A stretch of DNA of 64,000 nt from Zhongshania marina. GTDB taxonomy: Bacteria > Pseudomonadota > Gammaproteobacteria > Pseudomonadales > Spongiibacteraceae. Location: the NCBI RefSeq assembly GCF_002915595.1, contig NZ_PQGG01000042.1, positions 62,001 through 126,000 on the forward strand, in the 5' to 3' direction. Below are positions 17,887 to 27,405 of this stretch, in pieces. The translations under genes were made by a program, and so were the position numbers. The notes below the pieces were generated by a model. The model ran no database searches. It worked only from the letters and a program-made list of their open reading frames with translations, and was not told where the DNA came from. Every line of letters begins with the position of its first letter. Position 1 is the first letter of the stretch.

Positions 17887-20800
17887 GCGCACGTTTTTTT
17901 ATTGATCGTCCGGTTTTATCAATTGTTATATCACTCCTAATTTTACTTGGTGGTGCTACCGCGATGGGGCGTTTGCCGATCGCTTTATACCCTGAGTTTT
18001 TGCCGCCAGAAATCGTTGTTTCAGCAAGCTACCCTGGTGCAAATGCAGAGACCATTGCTGAGACCGTGGCTGCACCCTTGGAGCAGCAAATTAACGGCGT
18101 TGATGGCATGTTGTATATGTCTACGCAGGCCTCTGCTGCGGGGACAGTAAGTATCAATGTTGTATTTGCCACTGGAACGGATCCGGACCAAGCGGCAATT
18201 AATGTGAGTAACCGTGTCGCAGTGGCTGAAAATCGTTTGCCAGAGGCGGTAAAGCGCTTGGGTATTCAAGTGAGCAAACGCTCCACCAGCATTCTTATGA
18301 TTTATGCACTGACCTCGGATTTTCCACAATACGACGCCATATATTTGAGTAATTATGCGCTGCTGAATATTGTCGACGAATTGCGACGTTTACCCGGCAT
18401 TGGTGATGCTAGTCTATTAGGTGCCAAAGATTATTCGATGCGGATTTGGTTGCAACCAGACCGCCTTGCGGAGTTTGCTCTAACACCTGCGGATGTGGCG
18501 CAGGCAGTGCGGGAACAAAACGCAAATTTTGCCGCGGGTAAATTTGCCGCAGAACCTCTGGTTCACGACGCGCCATTCACCTATACGGTGACAACCCAGG
18601 GCCGTTTAGCCACAGTGGCGGAATTTGAAAATATTATTTTACGGACTGACAACTCAGGGGCCACCTTGCGTTTGGGTGATGTTGCTAGGGTTGAATTGGG
18701 TGCGAAGGATTACGCCTTCCAAGGCTCATTTAACGGTCAAGCTGCCGTGCCAGTGGCAATGTATTTACAGCCTGGTGCAAACGCCATTGAAACCGCAAAA
18801 CAAGCGCAGGAAGTATTAGAGCGCGTGCGCGCAAAATTGCCACAGGGTGTGAACTTAAGTTTGGCATTTGATACCACGGTGTTTGTTGAGCATTCGATTA
18901 AAGAGGTGATTGTTACCTTCTTCGAAGCGCTGGTACTCGTAGTACTTGTCATGTTTATTTTCTTGCAAAACGTGCGGGCAACGATTATTCCCCTGCTGGC
19001 TATTCCAGTGTCGATCATTGGTACTTTCGCTGGGCTTTATATTGTTGGTTTTTCTATTAATTTGTTGACCTTATTCGGTTTGATTCTCGCTATCGGTATT
19101 GTCGTTGACGACGCGATTATTGTGATCGAAAACGTCGAGCGAATAATGGAAGAGCAGCACGTTGACGCCGACACGGCTGTAAAGCGCGCTATGGAAGAGG
19201 TCTCTGGGCCTTTGGTCGCGATTGTGTTGGTGCTCTGTGCCGTGTTTTTACCCGTTATTTTTATGGATGGTTTAACTGGTGAAATGTACCGGCAGTTTGC
19301 GGTCGCAATTTCAGTGTCCGTTATTTTATCGGGGATTGTGGCCTTAACATTAACGCCGGCACTGTGTTCAATGCTGTTAAAAAGCAAGGTTCACGCGCCA
19401 CGTGAAACGGGTTTCCTCGGCGGATTTAATCGCTGGTTTGGCGTGCTTCGCAATGGCTATGTTGTCGTGACCAAAAAGATCATCGAGCATTGGCTTATTG
19501 GTCTCGGTGCATTTGCTGGATTAATGCTGGGGCTGTGGTATTTGTTCAGTATTGTTCCTGGTAGCTTGGTGCCCAGTGAAGACCAAGGCTACGTCATCAT
19601 GGCCTATAAAACACCACCAGCTGCGTCACTGTCGCGCACAATGGCGGTGACGGAGGTAATGAATGAGCGCATTCTTGAGCAGGAAGAAGTGCGCAATTTA
19701 ATGACATTTTCTGGGTTTGATTTGCTAGCGTCTGCGCAAAAGAGCAATGCCGGCGTGTCATTTATTATGCTCAAAGACTGGGATGAGCGGCTAGAAGTAA
19801 AGCAGAGTTCTGCGGAATTGGCGCATAGCCTTCCTATGCTAGGTAGTGATCTTTTAGACGGGCAAATGTTTGCCTTTAACCCGCCGCCGATTATTGGTTT
19901 GAGTAGTACGGGTGGCTTTGAATTTTTTGTGCAGAATCGCGGTAGCAGTGATTTTATTGAAATGGATAAACAGCTGCATGCGTTTCTAGCCTTGGCGAAT
20001 AAGCAGCCAGAACTGAGCGGTGTAAATACCACCTTCGATATTAATACACCGCAATATCGACTGACTTTAGATCGCGAGAAAGCCCTGAGTTTGGGTGTTC
20101 CGGTGGCAGATGTATTCAGCACAATGCAGGCGACCTTCGGTAGTTTATACGTCAATGATTTCACCTTATACGGCCGTAGTTTTCAGGTAAATCTGCAGTC
20201 AGAAGAGGACTTTAGAACTTCGCCGGATGATTTGGGAAAAGTCTTTGTTCGAGCTGACTCAGGCAGCTTGGTGCCACTGCGTTCGCTGTTGCAGGTCGAA
20301 CGCATTGTTGGGCCTGATACGGTTAGTCGTTTTAACGGCTTTCCCGCTGCAAAGGTATTGGGTAATCCGGCTGAAGGTTATAGTTCTGGTGATGCAATAG
20401 CGGCCTTAGAGCGCGTTGCCGCCGAAGCACTGAGCCCTGATTTTGATTTAGGGTGGGTGGGCAGCTCATACCAAGAAAAAGCATCTAGTGGCTCCGGTAG
20501 CCAAGCTTTTGTATTAGCGGTGTTGATGGTGTTTTTGATTCTGGCAGCTCAGTACGAGCGCTGGATAATTCCCGCTGCGGTTATTTTAGCTGTGCCTTTT
20601 GCATTGTTGGGCGCCATCATGGCGACATGGATGCGGGGTCTGGAAAATGATATTTATTTCCAAATAGGCCTAGTGTGCTTGATTGGCTTGGCCAGTAAGA
20701 ACGCGATATTAATTGTTGAGTTTGCAATGCAAAAGCAGCGGCAGGGAATGTCGATTGCCGATTCGGCAGTGGAGGCAATCAGACTGCGTTTTCGCCCTAT

Positions 20801-20999
20801 TGTCATGACTTCGCTGGCCTTTACTTTGGGTTGTTTGCCGCTGGCCATGTCGAGCGGCGCGGGGGCTGCGAGCCGTATTTCACTCGGTACCGGTGTTATC
20901 GGAGGCATGCTATTGGCAACATTTTTAGCAACGGTGTTCGTACCGCTGTTTTATGTTTTGCTCGCGACACTTGGTGAGAAAGCTAAGCGCGGTAGATGA
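17883..20999 (+). CDS. RND multidrug efflux pump, inner-membrane transporter (AcrB/MexB type)
   Basis: 1038 residues, twelve membrane helices with two large periplasmic loops, as in HAE1-type RND pumps. The proton-relay residues are present: Asp409-Asp410 in TM4 (GIVVDDAIIVIENVER) and Lys939 in TM10 (LIGLASKNAILIVEFA). It forms a trimer with the adaptor encoded just upstream (4-base overlap). No outer-membrane channel gene follows, so a TolC/OprM encoded elsewhere must complete the pump. A drug-type substrate range is inferred from family and from the AcrR-like control. Confidence 0.96.
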   Translation: MSARFFIDRPVLSIVISLLILLGGATAMGRLPIALYPEFLPPEIVVSASYPGANAETIAETVAAPLEQQINGVDGMLYMSTQASAAGTVSINVVFATGTDPDQAAINVSNRVAVAENRLPEAVKRLGIQVSKRSTSILMIYALTSDFPQYDAIYLSNYALLNIVDELRRLPGIGDASLLGAKDYSMRIWLQPDRLAEFALTPADVAQAVREQNANFAAGKFAAEPLVHDAPFTYTVTTQGRLATVAEFENIILRTDNSGATLRLGDVARVELGAKDYAFQGSFNGQAAVPVAMYLQPGANAIETAKQAQEVLERVRAKLPQGVNLSLAFDTTVFVEHSIKEVIVTFFEALVLVVLVMFIFLQNVRATIIPLLAIPVSIIGTFAGLYIVGFSINLLTLFGLILAIGIVVDDAIIVIENVERIMEEQHVDADTAVKRAMEEVSGPLVAIVLVLCAVFLPVIFMDGLTGEMYRQFAVAISVSVILSGIVALTLTPALCSMLLKSKVHAPRETGFLGGFNRWFGVLRNGYVVVTKKIIEHWLIGLGAFAGLMLGLWYLFSIVPGSLVPSEDQGYVIMAYKTPPAASLSRTMAVTEVMNERILEQEEVRNLMTFSGFDLLASAQKSNAGVSFIMLKDWDERLEVKQSSAELAHSLPMLGSDLLDGQMFAFNPPPIIGLSSTGGFEFFVQNRGSSDFIEMDKQLHAFLALANKQPELSGVNTTFDINTPQYRLTLDREKALSLGVPVADVFSTMQATFGSLYVNDFTLYGRSFQVNLQSEEDFRTSPDDLGKVFVRADSGSLVPLRSLLQVERIVGPDTVSRFNGFPAAKVLGNPAEGYSSGDAIAALERVAAEALSPDFDLGWVGSSYQEKASSGSGSQAFVLAVLMVFLILAAQYERWIIPAAVILAVPFALLGAIMATWMRGLENDIYFQIGLVCLIGLASKNAILIVEFAMQKQRQGMSIADSAVEAIRLRFRPIVMTSLAFTLGCLPLAMSSGAGAASRISLGTGVIGGMLLATFLATVFVPLFYVLLATLGEKAKRGR

Positions 21000-21028
21000 T
21001 ATGGGAGGAAGCGGTGGGGCGGGGCAGC

Positions 21029-21445
21029 TTAGTTGCCCTGCATGCGTTGGCCATAATCCCAGCTAGACAGTGTCTTAGGCGTCAACCTAATGACGTATTC
21101 GTCCGCGCTGCGGCTTAGCAACCATGCCTTAAGGCTGGGTTGCGAATCACCAATAAAGCGATTTATTAGCTTTGCCAGCACGAGTCCTTCGCGGTCTTTT
21201 GTGAGTGTGGCTAGGGCTTTACCTCTAACGCCACGATAGGGCGAATCATTGACGGAGACGTCGAAGGCGCAGTGGGGATTGTCTTTTAAAACGCGGATTA
21301 TTTTTGCTGAAGCATGGCTCGCGCAAAGTATGTCCTCACCGTCGAGGATATACCAAAGTGAGCACACAATTGGGAAACCGTCTTGATCTATTACCGCCAA
21401 TCGCATTGGGCTGCGTTGTTCTCTTAGAAATGCCAGTGCATCCAT
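21029..21445 (-). CDS. Pyridoxamine 5'-phosphate oxidase-family (FMN-binding split barrel) protein
   Basis: 138 residues of a flavin-binding split-barrel fold, with the family pattern SPMRLAVIDQDGFPIVCSLWYILDGEDIL followed by VLKDNPHCAFDVSV and YRGVRGKA. Such proteins bind FMN, F420 or heme-like ligands and act as general reductases; the substrate is unknown. It lies 44 bases after the cvfB-like gene on the same strand and could be co-transcribed. It is convergent with the RND operon. Confidence 0.82.
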   Translation of the reverse strand: MDALAFLREQRSPMRLAVIDQDGFPIVCSLWYILDGEDILCASHASAKIIRVLKDNPHCAFDVSVNDSPYRGVRGKALATLTKDREGLVLAKLINRFIGDSQPSLKAWLLSRSADEYVIRLTPKTLSSWDYGQRMQGN

Positions 21446-21489
21446 TAGCTGTGGTCTCGCGCTGATTGTGTTTCATTAAGGCGGAAATA

Positions 21490-22323
21490 TTAGTTGTCGA
21501 TTAATTTGATTCCGCCGTTTTCAATGCTTATACGTCCTTGTTTATAAAGACGACCAATGGCTTGTTTAAAAATTTTTTTACTAACGCCAAATTGAGCGTA
21601 AATTCTCTCTGGCGGGCTTTTGTCTCCCACGTCTAAAAAGCCGTTGTTGGCCTCTAGTTGAGCGATAATTTTGCTGGCGATGTCGGTGTTGTTTACTGTA
21701 ACAACGGGTTGCATGCTTAAATCGATACGACCGTCATCGCGAACTTTTTTTACGTAGGCGGTTAAGGTTTCGCCGCGACGCAATGGGCGTACTAGGTCGC
21801 TATCGTATAGTAATCCCCAGTATTGGTTTTCTATTACCGCCTTATAGCCAAGCTCGGTTTTATTGCCAACGGTAACGGTGAAGGATTGGCCGCGTTTTAG
21901 GTGTGGTGCAGTATCTTCAATGAATTCATCGAGCTTCATCGACGAGACAATGCGGTAGCTTTTATCGAGGTATATTTTAACCAATACATTTTTGCCGGCA
22001 ATGACCTCACCCACGTGTTCTGCATAGGGTAGTAGTAGTTCTTTTTCTAGGCCCCAGTCTAGAAAAGCGCCGGTATCATTCACCTGCGACACCCTGAGGG
22101 AGATCACATCGCCGAGCTGCCCAAGTGGTTTTGTGCTTGTTGCGATTAAGCTGCCGTCGCTATGGTGGTGAACAAAGACGTCTAATTCATCGCCTAGCTC
22201 ACAGTTTTCGGGTGCGTTCTTGCGGCTTAAGAAAATATCCCCCAGTTTGCCACCGTCTAAATAATATCCCGCTTGGGTGTGACGGGTAATTTTAAAGCGG
22301 CTAATGCGACCGATCGCGGTCAT
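21490..22323 (-). CDS. CvfB/YitL-like S1-domain RNA-binding protein
   Basis: 277 residues from the ATG at 22323, which has a GTGAGG ribosome site; a TTG six codons upstream is less likely. It contains three S1-like OB repeats (ITRHTQAGYYLDGGKLGDIFL, VSQVNDTGAFLDWGLEKELLLP, GYKAVIENQYWGLLYDSDL) and a C-terminal winged-helix segment (FGVSKKIFKQAIGRLYKQGRI). CvfB of Staphylococcus binds RNA and affects virulence-gene expression; in proteobacteria the role is open. The gene is monocistronic or leads the PPOX-family gene. Confidence 0.9.
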   Translation of the reverse strand: MTAIGRISRFKITRHTQAGYYLDGGKLGDIFLSRKNAPENCELGDELDVFVHHHSDGSLIATSTKPLGQLGDVISLRVSQVNDTGAFLDWGLEKELLLPYAEHVGEVIAGKNVLVKIYLDKSYRIVSSMKLDEFIEDTAPHLKRGQSFTVTVGNKTELGYKAVIENQYWGLLYDSDLVRPLRRGETLTAYVKKVRDDGRIDLSMQPVVTVNNTDIASKIIAQLEANNGFLDVGDKSPPERIYAQFGVSKKIFKQAIGRLYKQGRISIENGGIKLIDN

Positions 22324-22422
22324 GGGGTAGTCCTCACGCAAAGATAAATAATGAAAATAGGATTATACGCTAGCGCGTGGTGTTGCGAGTGAAAATAGAG
22401 AGCAGATTAGACGGGAAGGTAG

Positions 22423-22450
22423 GCGCGGCTAGAGAAAACACTAGCCGCGC
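22423..22450 (-). terminator. Terminator-like hairpin after the thiolase gene
   Basis: A perfect 10-bp GC-rich stem GCGCGGCTAG / CTAGCCGCGC with an 8-base loop lies 14 bases beyond the thiolase stop on the minus strand. No clear U-run follows, so it may need Rho or act as an mRNA end stabiliser. Confidence 0.55.
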
Positions 22451-22463
22451 AGAATATAACTAA

Positions 22464-23642
22464 TTAGACCAGCTCAATCGCTACCGCTAGGGCTTCGCCA
22501 CCGCCAATGCACAGCGTTGCGATTCCGCGCTTTTTGCCGTACTGCTTCAGGGCGTACATCAGGCTGATGATGATACGTGAGCCGGTTGAGCCAACGGGGT
22601 GACCCTGGGCGCAGGCACCGCCGTGAACATTGACTTTGGCGTGGTCTAGTTCAAGGTCGCGAATCGCTAGCATCGTTACCATTGCAAAGGCTTCGTTAAT
22701 TTCCCAAAGATCCACATCGTCTTTGTTCCAGCCAGTTTTGGCGAGCAGCTTTTGTACTGCACCAACGGGGGCGGTGGTAAACAATTCTGGTTCTAAGGAT
22801 TGACGGCTGTGGGCAACAATACGTGCCATTGGCGTTGAGCCAGTTTCTTTGAGGGCCTTCTCACTCATTAACACCATCGCCGATGCGCCATCAGAGATGG
22901 AGCTAGCGTTTGCTGCGGTGATAGTGCCGTCTTTAGCAAAGGCGGGGCGCAGCGTAGGGATTTTTTCTAGAGAGGCTTTGAGAGGTTGTTCGTCGTCGGT
23001 GACAATTGTTTCGCCGCTGCGAGAGCTTACGGTAACAGCTGCCGTCTCTGCTTTTAGTGAGCCGTTATTGATGGCAGCGCAGGCACGTTTAAGAGACTCA
23101 ATGGCATAAGCGTCCATTTGCTCTCGGGTAAAGTTGCTGTCGTCAGCAGTTTGCTGAGCGAAGCTACCCATCATGCGGCCGCTATAGGCATCTTGTAGGC
23201 CGTCAAAGAACATATGATCTTCGAAGCCTTTGGCGCCGGTGCCAACACCTTTGCGGGCATTTAAGACAATGTGCGGTGCATTGGTCATGCTTTCCATACC
23301 ACCGGCAACAACGATGTCGCAGCTACCCGCTTTAATTTGGTCGTGGGCGTATATGGTGGTTTGCATGCCAGAGCCGCAGAGCTTGTTGACGGTAACGGCG
23401 CCGGTAGATTTTGGAATGCCCGCTGCGATAGCGGCCTGGCGAGCTGGGCCTTGCTTTAAGCCCGCAGGTAATACGCAGCCCATGATGACGTCGTCGATTT
23501 TACCTGCGTCGATATTGGCACGCTTAACGGCTTCTGTAATGGCGGTGGTGCCAAGTTCTACCGCTGTGAGTGAGCTAAGTGAACCGAGCATACCGCCCAT
23601 AGGAGTGCGGGCACCGGAGACAATATATACGGAGTCAGACAT
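22464..23642 (-). CDS. Acetyl-CoA C-acetyltransferase / 3-ketoacyl-CoA thiolase
   Basis: 392 residues, full thiolase I/II length. The catalytic triad stands at the textbook positions: nucleophile Cys89 (NKLCGSGMQ), His348 (AQGHPVGSTGSR) and Cys378 (LCIGGGEALA). It joins two acetyl-CoA or splits 3-ketoacyl-CoA in the cytoplasm. It stands alone on the minus strand, upstream of cvfB and downstream of an AraC-family gene. An AtoB/PhaA-type biosynthetic thiolase is the best fit by sequence style, but degradative use cannot be excluded. Confidence 0.95.
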   Translation of the reverse strand: MSDSVYIVSGARTPMGGMLGSLSSLTAVELGTTAITEAVKRANIDAGKIDDVIMGCVLPAGLKQGPARQAAIAAGIPKSTGAVTVNKLCGSGMQTTIYAHDQIKAGSCDIVVAGGMESMTNAPHIVLNARKGVGTGAKGFEDHMFFDGLQDAYSGRMMGSFAQQTADDSNFTREQMDAYAIESLKRACAAINNGSLKAETAAVTVSSRSGETIVTDDEQPLKASLEKIPTLRPAFAKDGTITAANASSISDGASAMVLMSEKALKETGSTPMARIVAHSRQSLEPELFTTAPVGAVQKLLAKTGWNKDDVDLWEINEAFAMVTMLAIRDLELDHAKVNVHGGACAQGHPVGSTGSRIIISLMYALKQYGKKRGIATLCIGGGEALAVAIELV

Positions 23643-23794
23643 AGGATAATTTCCCTGTTGGTTTGCCGTCTTGACGCAAAATAAGGCGACATTTAGACGC
23701 TAAATTTAAAAGTAGGAATTTTTAGAGGCGGCACATTTAGCCATGCCAAGCCCCGATTTTCAAGGCTTGAGGGCATTTCGCTGATTAATAGCGG

Positions 23795-24787
23795 CTATTG
23801 GGATTTGTTTACTTCAAAGAGTTTTCGGCGCACGGCGCGGCGGTATTCCCCAGGGCTAGCACTGCTATGCTGCTTAAATAGTCGGCAAAAATAGCTGGCG
23901 TCGCTATAGCCGCATTGCTGGCCTATTTCGACAATACTTAAGTTGCTGTTCTGCAATAAATCTTGGGCGAGCTCGATACGTAGTTTTTGCAAATACTGCA
24001 GGGGCGGCATGCCGGTGACCTGTCGAAAGCGGCGATGAAAGCTGCGTTCGCTGAGTCCACTTTGCTTCGCTAATTCTGGGATATTCAGCGGGTTGGCAAT
24101 ATAGCGTGCCAGCCAATTTTGGGCCATGGCGATGGTTTCGTCACGGTGCAAGTCATTGCGGTTAACGCGATAGCTGTTGCGAGAGAAAGGCCGGCGACTT
24201 TCGGGTGAGAACTGTTGGGCAACCCGACTGGCGATGGAGGCCCCCCAGTTGCGGTCAATAAGGTGAATGACGAGATCGGCGGCGGAGTTAACGCTGCCGG
24301 TACAGAAAATATTGTCGGCCTGGGTAATGAGGTAATCTCGGTGCAGAACTACACGCGGGTAGCGGGCTGCAAAGTCATCGAAGTAATGCCAGTGGGTGGT
24401 GGCGACTCGGTCATTTAATAAACCCGCTTCGGCGAGAAAGTAACTGCCATTACCCACTGCGCATATTTCCGCGCCACGAGCTTCGTGACTACGCAGCCAA
24501 TTTTGTACATCGGGGCGGGTGGGGGCGCCTCGGTGGGGGTGGCGCCAGCGGCTGGGAATAATGATCAGGTCATATTCCTTGCCGTTGCTTATGTCCGTGC
24601 TCGGGTGCACCTCCATCCCCCCAGAAACGCTAATCGGCGAGCGGTCTAGGCCGACAAATTCTGAGTTAATGATCGCTTTGCGGCTATCTCGTCGCGACAC
24701 ACTATTGGCGGCGGTCAGCAACTCGCTAGGCAGACTAATACTGGTGGCGAGGGCGTCATTAAAGGCGAGCAAAGCAACTTGTTTCAT
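23795..24787 (-). CDS. GlxA-type AraC-family regulator with DJ-1/PfpI domain
   Basis: 330 residues. The N-terminal half (about 1-190) is a DJ-1/PfpI-like, non-enzymatic sensor domain (VALLAFNDALATSISLP; DLIIIPSRWRHPH; AEICAVGNGSYFLAEAGLL). The C-terminal half (about 225-325) has two AraC helix-turn-helix motifs (IPELAKQSGLSERSFHRRF; IVEIGQQCGYSDASYFCRLF). It is divergent from the fabY-like ketosynthase at 24896 with about 110 bases between, and may regulate it. The inducer is unknown. Confidence 0.93.
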   Translation of the reverse strand: MKQVALLAFNDALATSISLPSELLTAANSVSRRDSRKAIINSEFVGLDRSPISVSGGMEVHPSTDISNGKEYDLIIIPSRWRHPHRGAPTRPDVQNWLRSHEARGAEICAVGNGSYFLAEAGLLNDRVATTHWHYFDDFAARYPRVVLHRDYLITQADNIFCTGSVNSAADLVIHLIDRNWGASIASRVAQQFSPESRRPFSRNSYRVNRNDLHRDETIAMAQNWLARYIANPLNIPELAKQSGLSERSFHRRFRQVTGMPPLQYLQKLRIELAQDLLQNSNLSIVEIGQQCGYSDASYFCRLFKQHSSASPGEYRRAVRRKLFEVNKSQ

Positions 24788-24895
24788 GTTGGCGAAATTA
24801 TCTTATTGATTGGCAGTTATATTCTATTTCAATCTACCTAATACCGATAGACTAAGCACCTAATTTATATATCGTGCCGTGTGTAAGGAATTAGT

Positions 24896-26773
24896 GTGAG
24901 TAAGTTACCAGTTATTGTGGGTTTTGGTGGTGTAAATGCCGCCGGTCGTAGTTCATTTCACCATGGTTATCGCCGTTTAGTTATTGACGCTTTACCTCAG
25001 GAAAAGGCAAGCCGTACTTATCGCAGTTTAGCGGCGGTGATGGGGATTCCCGCGGAACAAGCAGGGGACGAAAGCCAGCGCCAATACATGCGCGATCACA
25101 CCTTAATTCGCAAAATCGAGGGAAATCTATTCGATACCGAGCAGGTTGCTTGGAATAAACGTATGGCGCTGAGTGGCGCTGAAGGTGTATTACAGTTTGT
25201 GACCCGTGCCCGAGATCTTCCCGATGTACTGCCCAGCGGTTGGGAAGTGAAAGAGCTGGATGGCGGCAAGGTGTCGGTGAGTGTTAATGAGAGTTGCAAT
25301 GTTTTGCTGCCAACCACTCGCAAAATAGAGGTGTCGACGGCGGGGCAGCTGCCCACCGGCTTTGATCCGGCAAGTTTATATGCTTCGCGAAATCACCCGC
25401 GCGGATTACAAATGGCGATTTGCGGGGCATCAGATGCGCTGAAATCGATGGGTATTGAATGGCAAGTCGTTATGGACAGCATTCGCCCAGATCAAATGGG
25501 TGTTTACGCTAGCTCAGCGATGGCGCAATTGGACGACAATGGTTTTGGCGGTTTGCTCGGTGCGCGGGCCAATGGCGGTCGAGTGAGTTCCAAACAGTTG
25601 GCCTTGGGTTTGGCAGATATGCCCGCTGATTTTGTCAGTGCCTATGTTCTCGGGAATGTGGGCACCAGTGGCCCAAGTCTTGGTGCCTGTGCAACTTTCT
25701 TTTACAACCTTCGCCAAGCTGTGAATGATATCCGCAATGGTTTGACAAAGGTTGCGGTGGTAGGCGTGGCGGAGTCTGGTATTGATTCCCGCATTATCGA
25801 TGGCTACTACACCATGGGAGCCTTGGCCTCAGACGCTGAATTGTTGAAATTAGACGCCGAAAAAGGTCTCACAGAACCCGATCACCGCCGAGCTAGCCGA
25901 CCCTTTAGTAGCAATTGCGGTTTTACTATTTCTGAGTCGACCCAGTTCATCGTATTGTTCGACGATGAACTTGCCCTGCAGCTAGGCGCTCAAATTCACG
26001 GCTCGGTGCCAGATGTATTTATTAATGCCGACGGCTATAAAAAATCAATTTCGTCACCGGGTATTGGCAATTATTTAACAGTAGCTAAGGCTGTTGCCGC
26101 AGGCGCTGGGATTATTGGCGATAAAGCCATTAAAACCCGCAGCTTTGTGCAGTCGCACGGCACCAGCACGCCGCAGAATCGCGTCACTGAATCCCATATT
26201 TTGAACGAGACGGCTAAAACCTTTGGGATTGAGAATTGGCCGGTCGCGGCCATAAAAGCGTATATCGGTCACAGTATTGGTGCGGCATCTGGCGACCAAC
26301 TTATCGCCAGTCTTGGGGTGTGGAATGACAATATTCTACCTGGTATTGCCACCATCGATCATATTGCCGACGATGTTCATCAGAGCAATTTACGTCTGCA
26401 AAAAGAGCACATGGACGTTGAAGCAGGTAGCCTTGATGTGGCCATTCTTAATGCCAAGGGTTTTGGTGGCAACAATGCTAGCGTGACCTTGTTGTCGCCG
26501 TTGTTGAGCGAAAAAATGCTTAAAGGCCGCCACGGCGAAAAAGCATGGCAGGCATATTTGGCGCGCCGAGAGCAGGTGCAGGCGGCGGCCGCAGCCTACG
26601 ACGATGCAGCCTGTGAAACCGGTCTTAGCGTGCATTACCAATTTGGCGAAAACGTGCTAGATGGTGAAGATCTGGAAATAAGCCGAGACGGAATTGCAAT
26701 AAAAGGCTGGGCGTCTAAAGTGGCTCTAGATTTTGATTCACCCTATGCCTCTTGGTTGCCAAAGCAGGATTGA
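24896..26773 (+). CDS. fabY: FabY-type beta-ketoacyl-ACP synthase
   Basis: 625 residues, much longer than FabB/FabF (about 410) and close to Pseudomonas FabY, whose start (PVIVGFGGxNAAGRSSFHHG) it matches. The KAS triad is visible: Cys265 (SLGACATFF), His421 (VQSHGTSTPQN) and His459 (YIGHSIGAASGD). FabY condenses acetyl-CoA with malonyl-ACP to start fatty acid synthesis, replacing FabH. The extra length lies mainly in the first 230 residues and the C-terminal tail. The GTG start has TAAGGA upstream. The divergent AraC-type gene may regulate it. Assignment rests on remembered similarity and on motifs. Confidence 0.88.
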   Translation: MSKLPVIVGFGGVNAAGRSSFHHGYRRLVIDALPQEKASRTYRSLAAVMGIPAEQAGDESQRQYMRDHTLIRKIEGNLFDTEQVAWNKRMALSGAEGVLQFVTRARDLPDVLPSGWEVKELDGGKVSVSVNESCNVLLPTTRKIEVSTAGQLPTGFDPASLYASRNHPRGLQMAICGASDALKSMGIEWQVVMDSIRPDQMGVYASSAMAQLDDNGFGGLLGARANGGRVSSKQLALGLADMPADFVSAYVLGNVGTSGPSLGACATFFYNLRQAVNDIRNGLTKVAVVGVAESGIDSRIIDGYYTMGALASDAELLKLDAEKGLTEPDHRRASRPFSSNCGFTISESTQFIVLFDDELALQLGAQIHGSVPDVFINADGYKKSISSPGIGNYLTVAKAVAAGAGIIGDKAIKTRSFVQSHGTSTPQNRVTESHILNETAKTFGIENWPVAAIKAYIGHSIGAASGDQLIASLGVWNDNILPGIATIDHIADDVHQSNLRLQKEHMDVEAGSLDVAILNAKGFGGNNASVTLLSPLLSEKMLKGRHGEKAWQAYLARREQVQAAAAAYDDAACETGLSVHYQFGENVLDGEDLEISRDGIAIKGWASKVALDFDSPYASWLPKQD

Positions 26774-26868
26774 TTTTCGAAACACGGGTAAATACGGATA
26801 GATAAATTTCTGTTTATGGCTCACGTTGGTAGACCTCTGTGTAAAATCGAGGTCTAGGAGCGTGTTTT

Positions 26869-27285
26869 ATGCGGGAATTTATCCGTCACGCGAATGAGAT
26901 TCCTGTCGCGGTAAAAGTCGCTGGTGAGGCCGGTTCGCGGCGTGGGCATCTTCGGGATGTGAGTGTTGCGGGTTTGGCGTTTGATGTGGCGCGCAGAATC
27001 AAGGTCGGTAGCAAACTTAATTTCTATATTCCGTCATTGTCTGATGAGCCTGCCGGACGCGGCAGGGTTGTGTGGTGTCGTCCATTGCGGGCGAGTTTTC
27101 GCCTAGGCTTAGAGTTTGAGCAGGCATACGATGCTTACCGCGCCCGAATGGTCGAACAGCTTTGTTTAATTGAAAATTATCGTCGAGAAGTAAAGCTGAA
27201 CGAGGGCCGAGAATTAGACCCAGAACGGGCCGCAGCCGAATGGATTGAGGCCTATGCTGCAGATTTTGATCGCAGATATTCATGA
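26869..27285 (+). CDS. PilZ-domain protein, candidate c-di-GMP receptor
   Basis: 138 residues. A PilZ barrel occupies about residues 2-100. An Arg-containing N-terminal motif (REFIRHANEIPV) and the DVSVAGLAF (D/NxSxxG) motif form the expected c-di-GMP site, though the first motif is RxxxR-like (R2...R6) and at the very N-terminus. The tail is helical and acidic. It stands as a single gene before a strong terminator. In a window with a GGDEF-EAL enzyme and FliK genes it probably links c-di-GMP to surface behaviour, which is inference. Confidence 0.85.
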   Translation: MREFIRHANEIPVAVKVAGEAGSRRGHLRDVSVAGLAFDVARRIKVGSKLNFYIPSLSDEPAGRGRVVWCRPLRASFRLGLEFEQAYDAYRARMVEQLCLIENYRREVKLNEGRELDPERAAAEWIEAYAADFDRRYS

Positions 27286-27358
27286 TTGTTAAACCACTTC
27301 TCCCTATGGTCTGAGGCTTCTTAAGCCGAGACAGCCTTGCTAATTCATGGTTGAATAG

Positions 27359-27387
27359 ATCCCCCCACCAAGTTGGGGGATTTTTTT
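27359..27387 (+). terminator. Rho-independent terminator after the PilZ gene
   Basis: A 7-bp stem ATCCCCC / GGGGGAT (27359-27365 with 27375-27381) is followed by a run of seven T. It separates the PilZ gene from the SRPBCC gene whose ribosome site (AGAGGA) follows at 27392. Confidence 0.9.
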
Positions 27388-27405
27388 GCCCAGAGGAAAT
27401 GGCCA

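Noticed and set aside
19604-20164. 186-residue frame on the minus strand
   Set aside because: Antisense shadow of the RND transporter, Ser/Leu-rich as expected from the complement of its codons.
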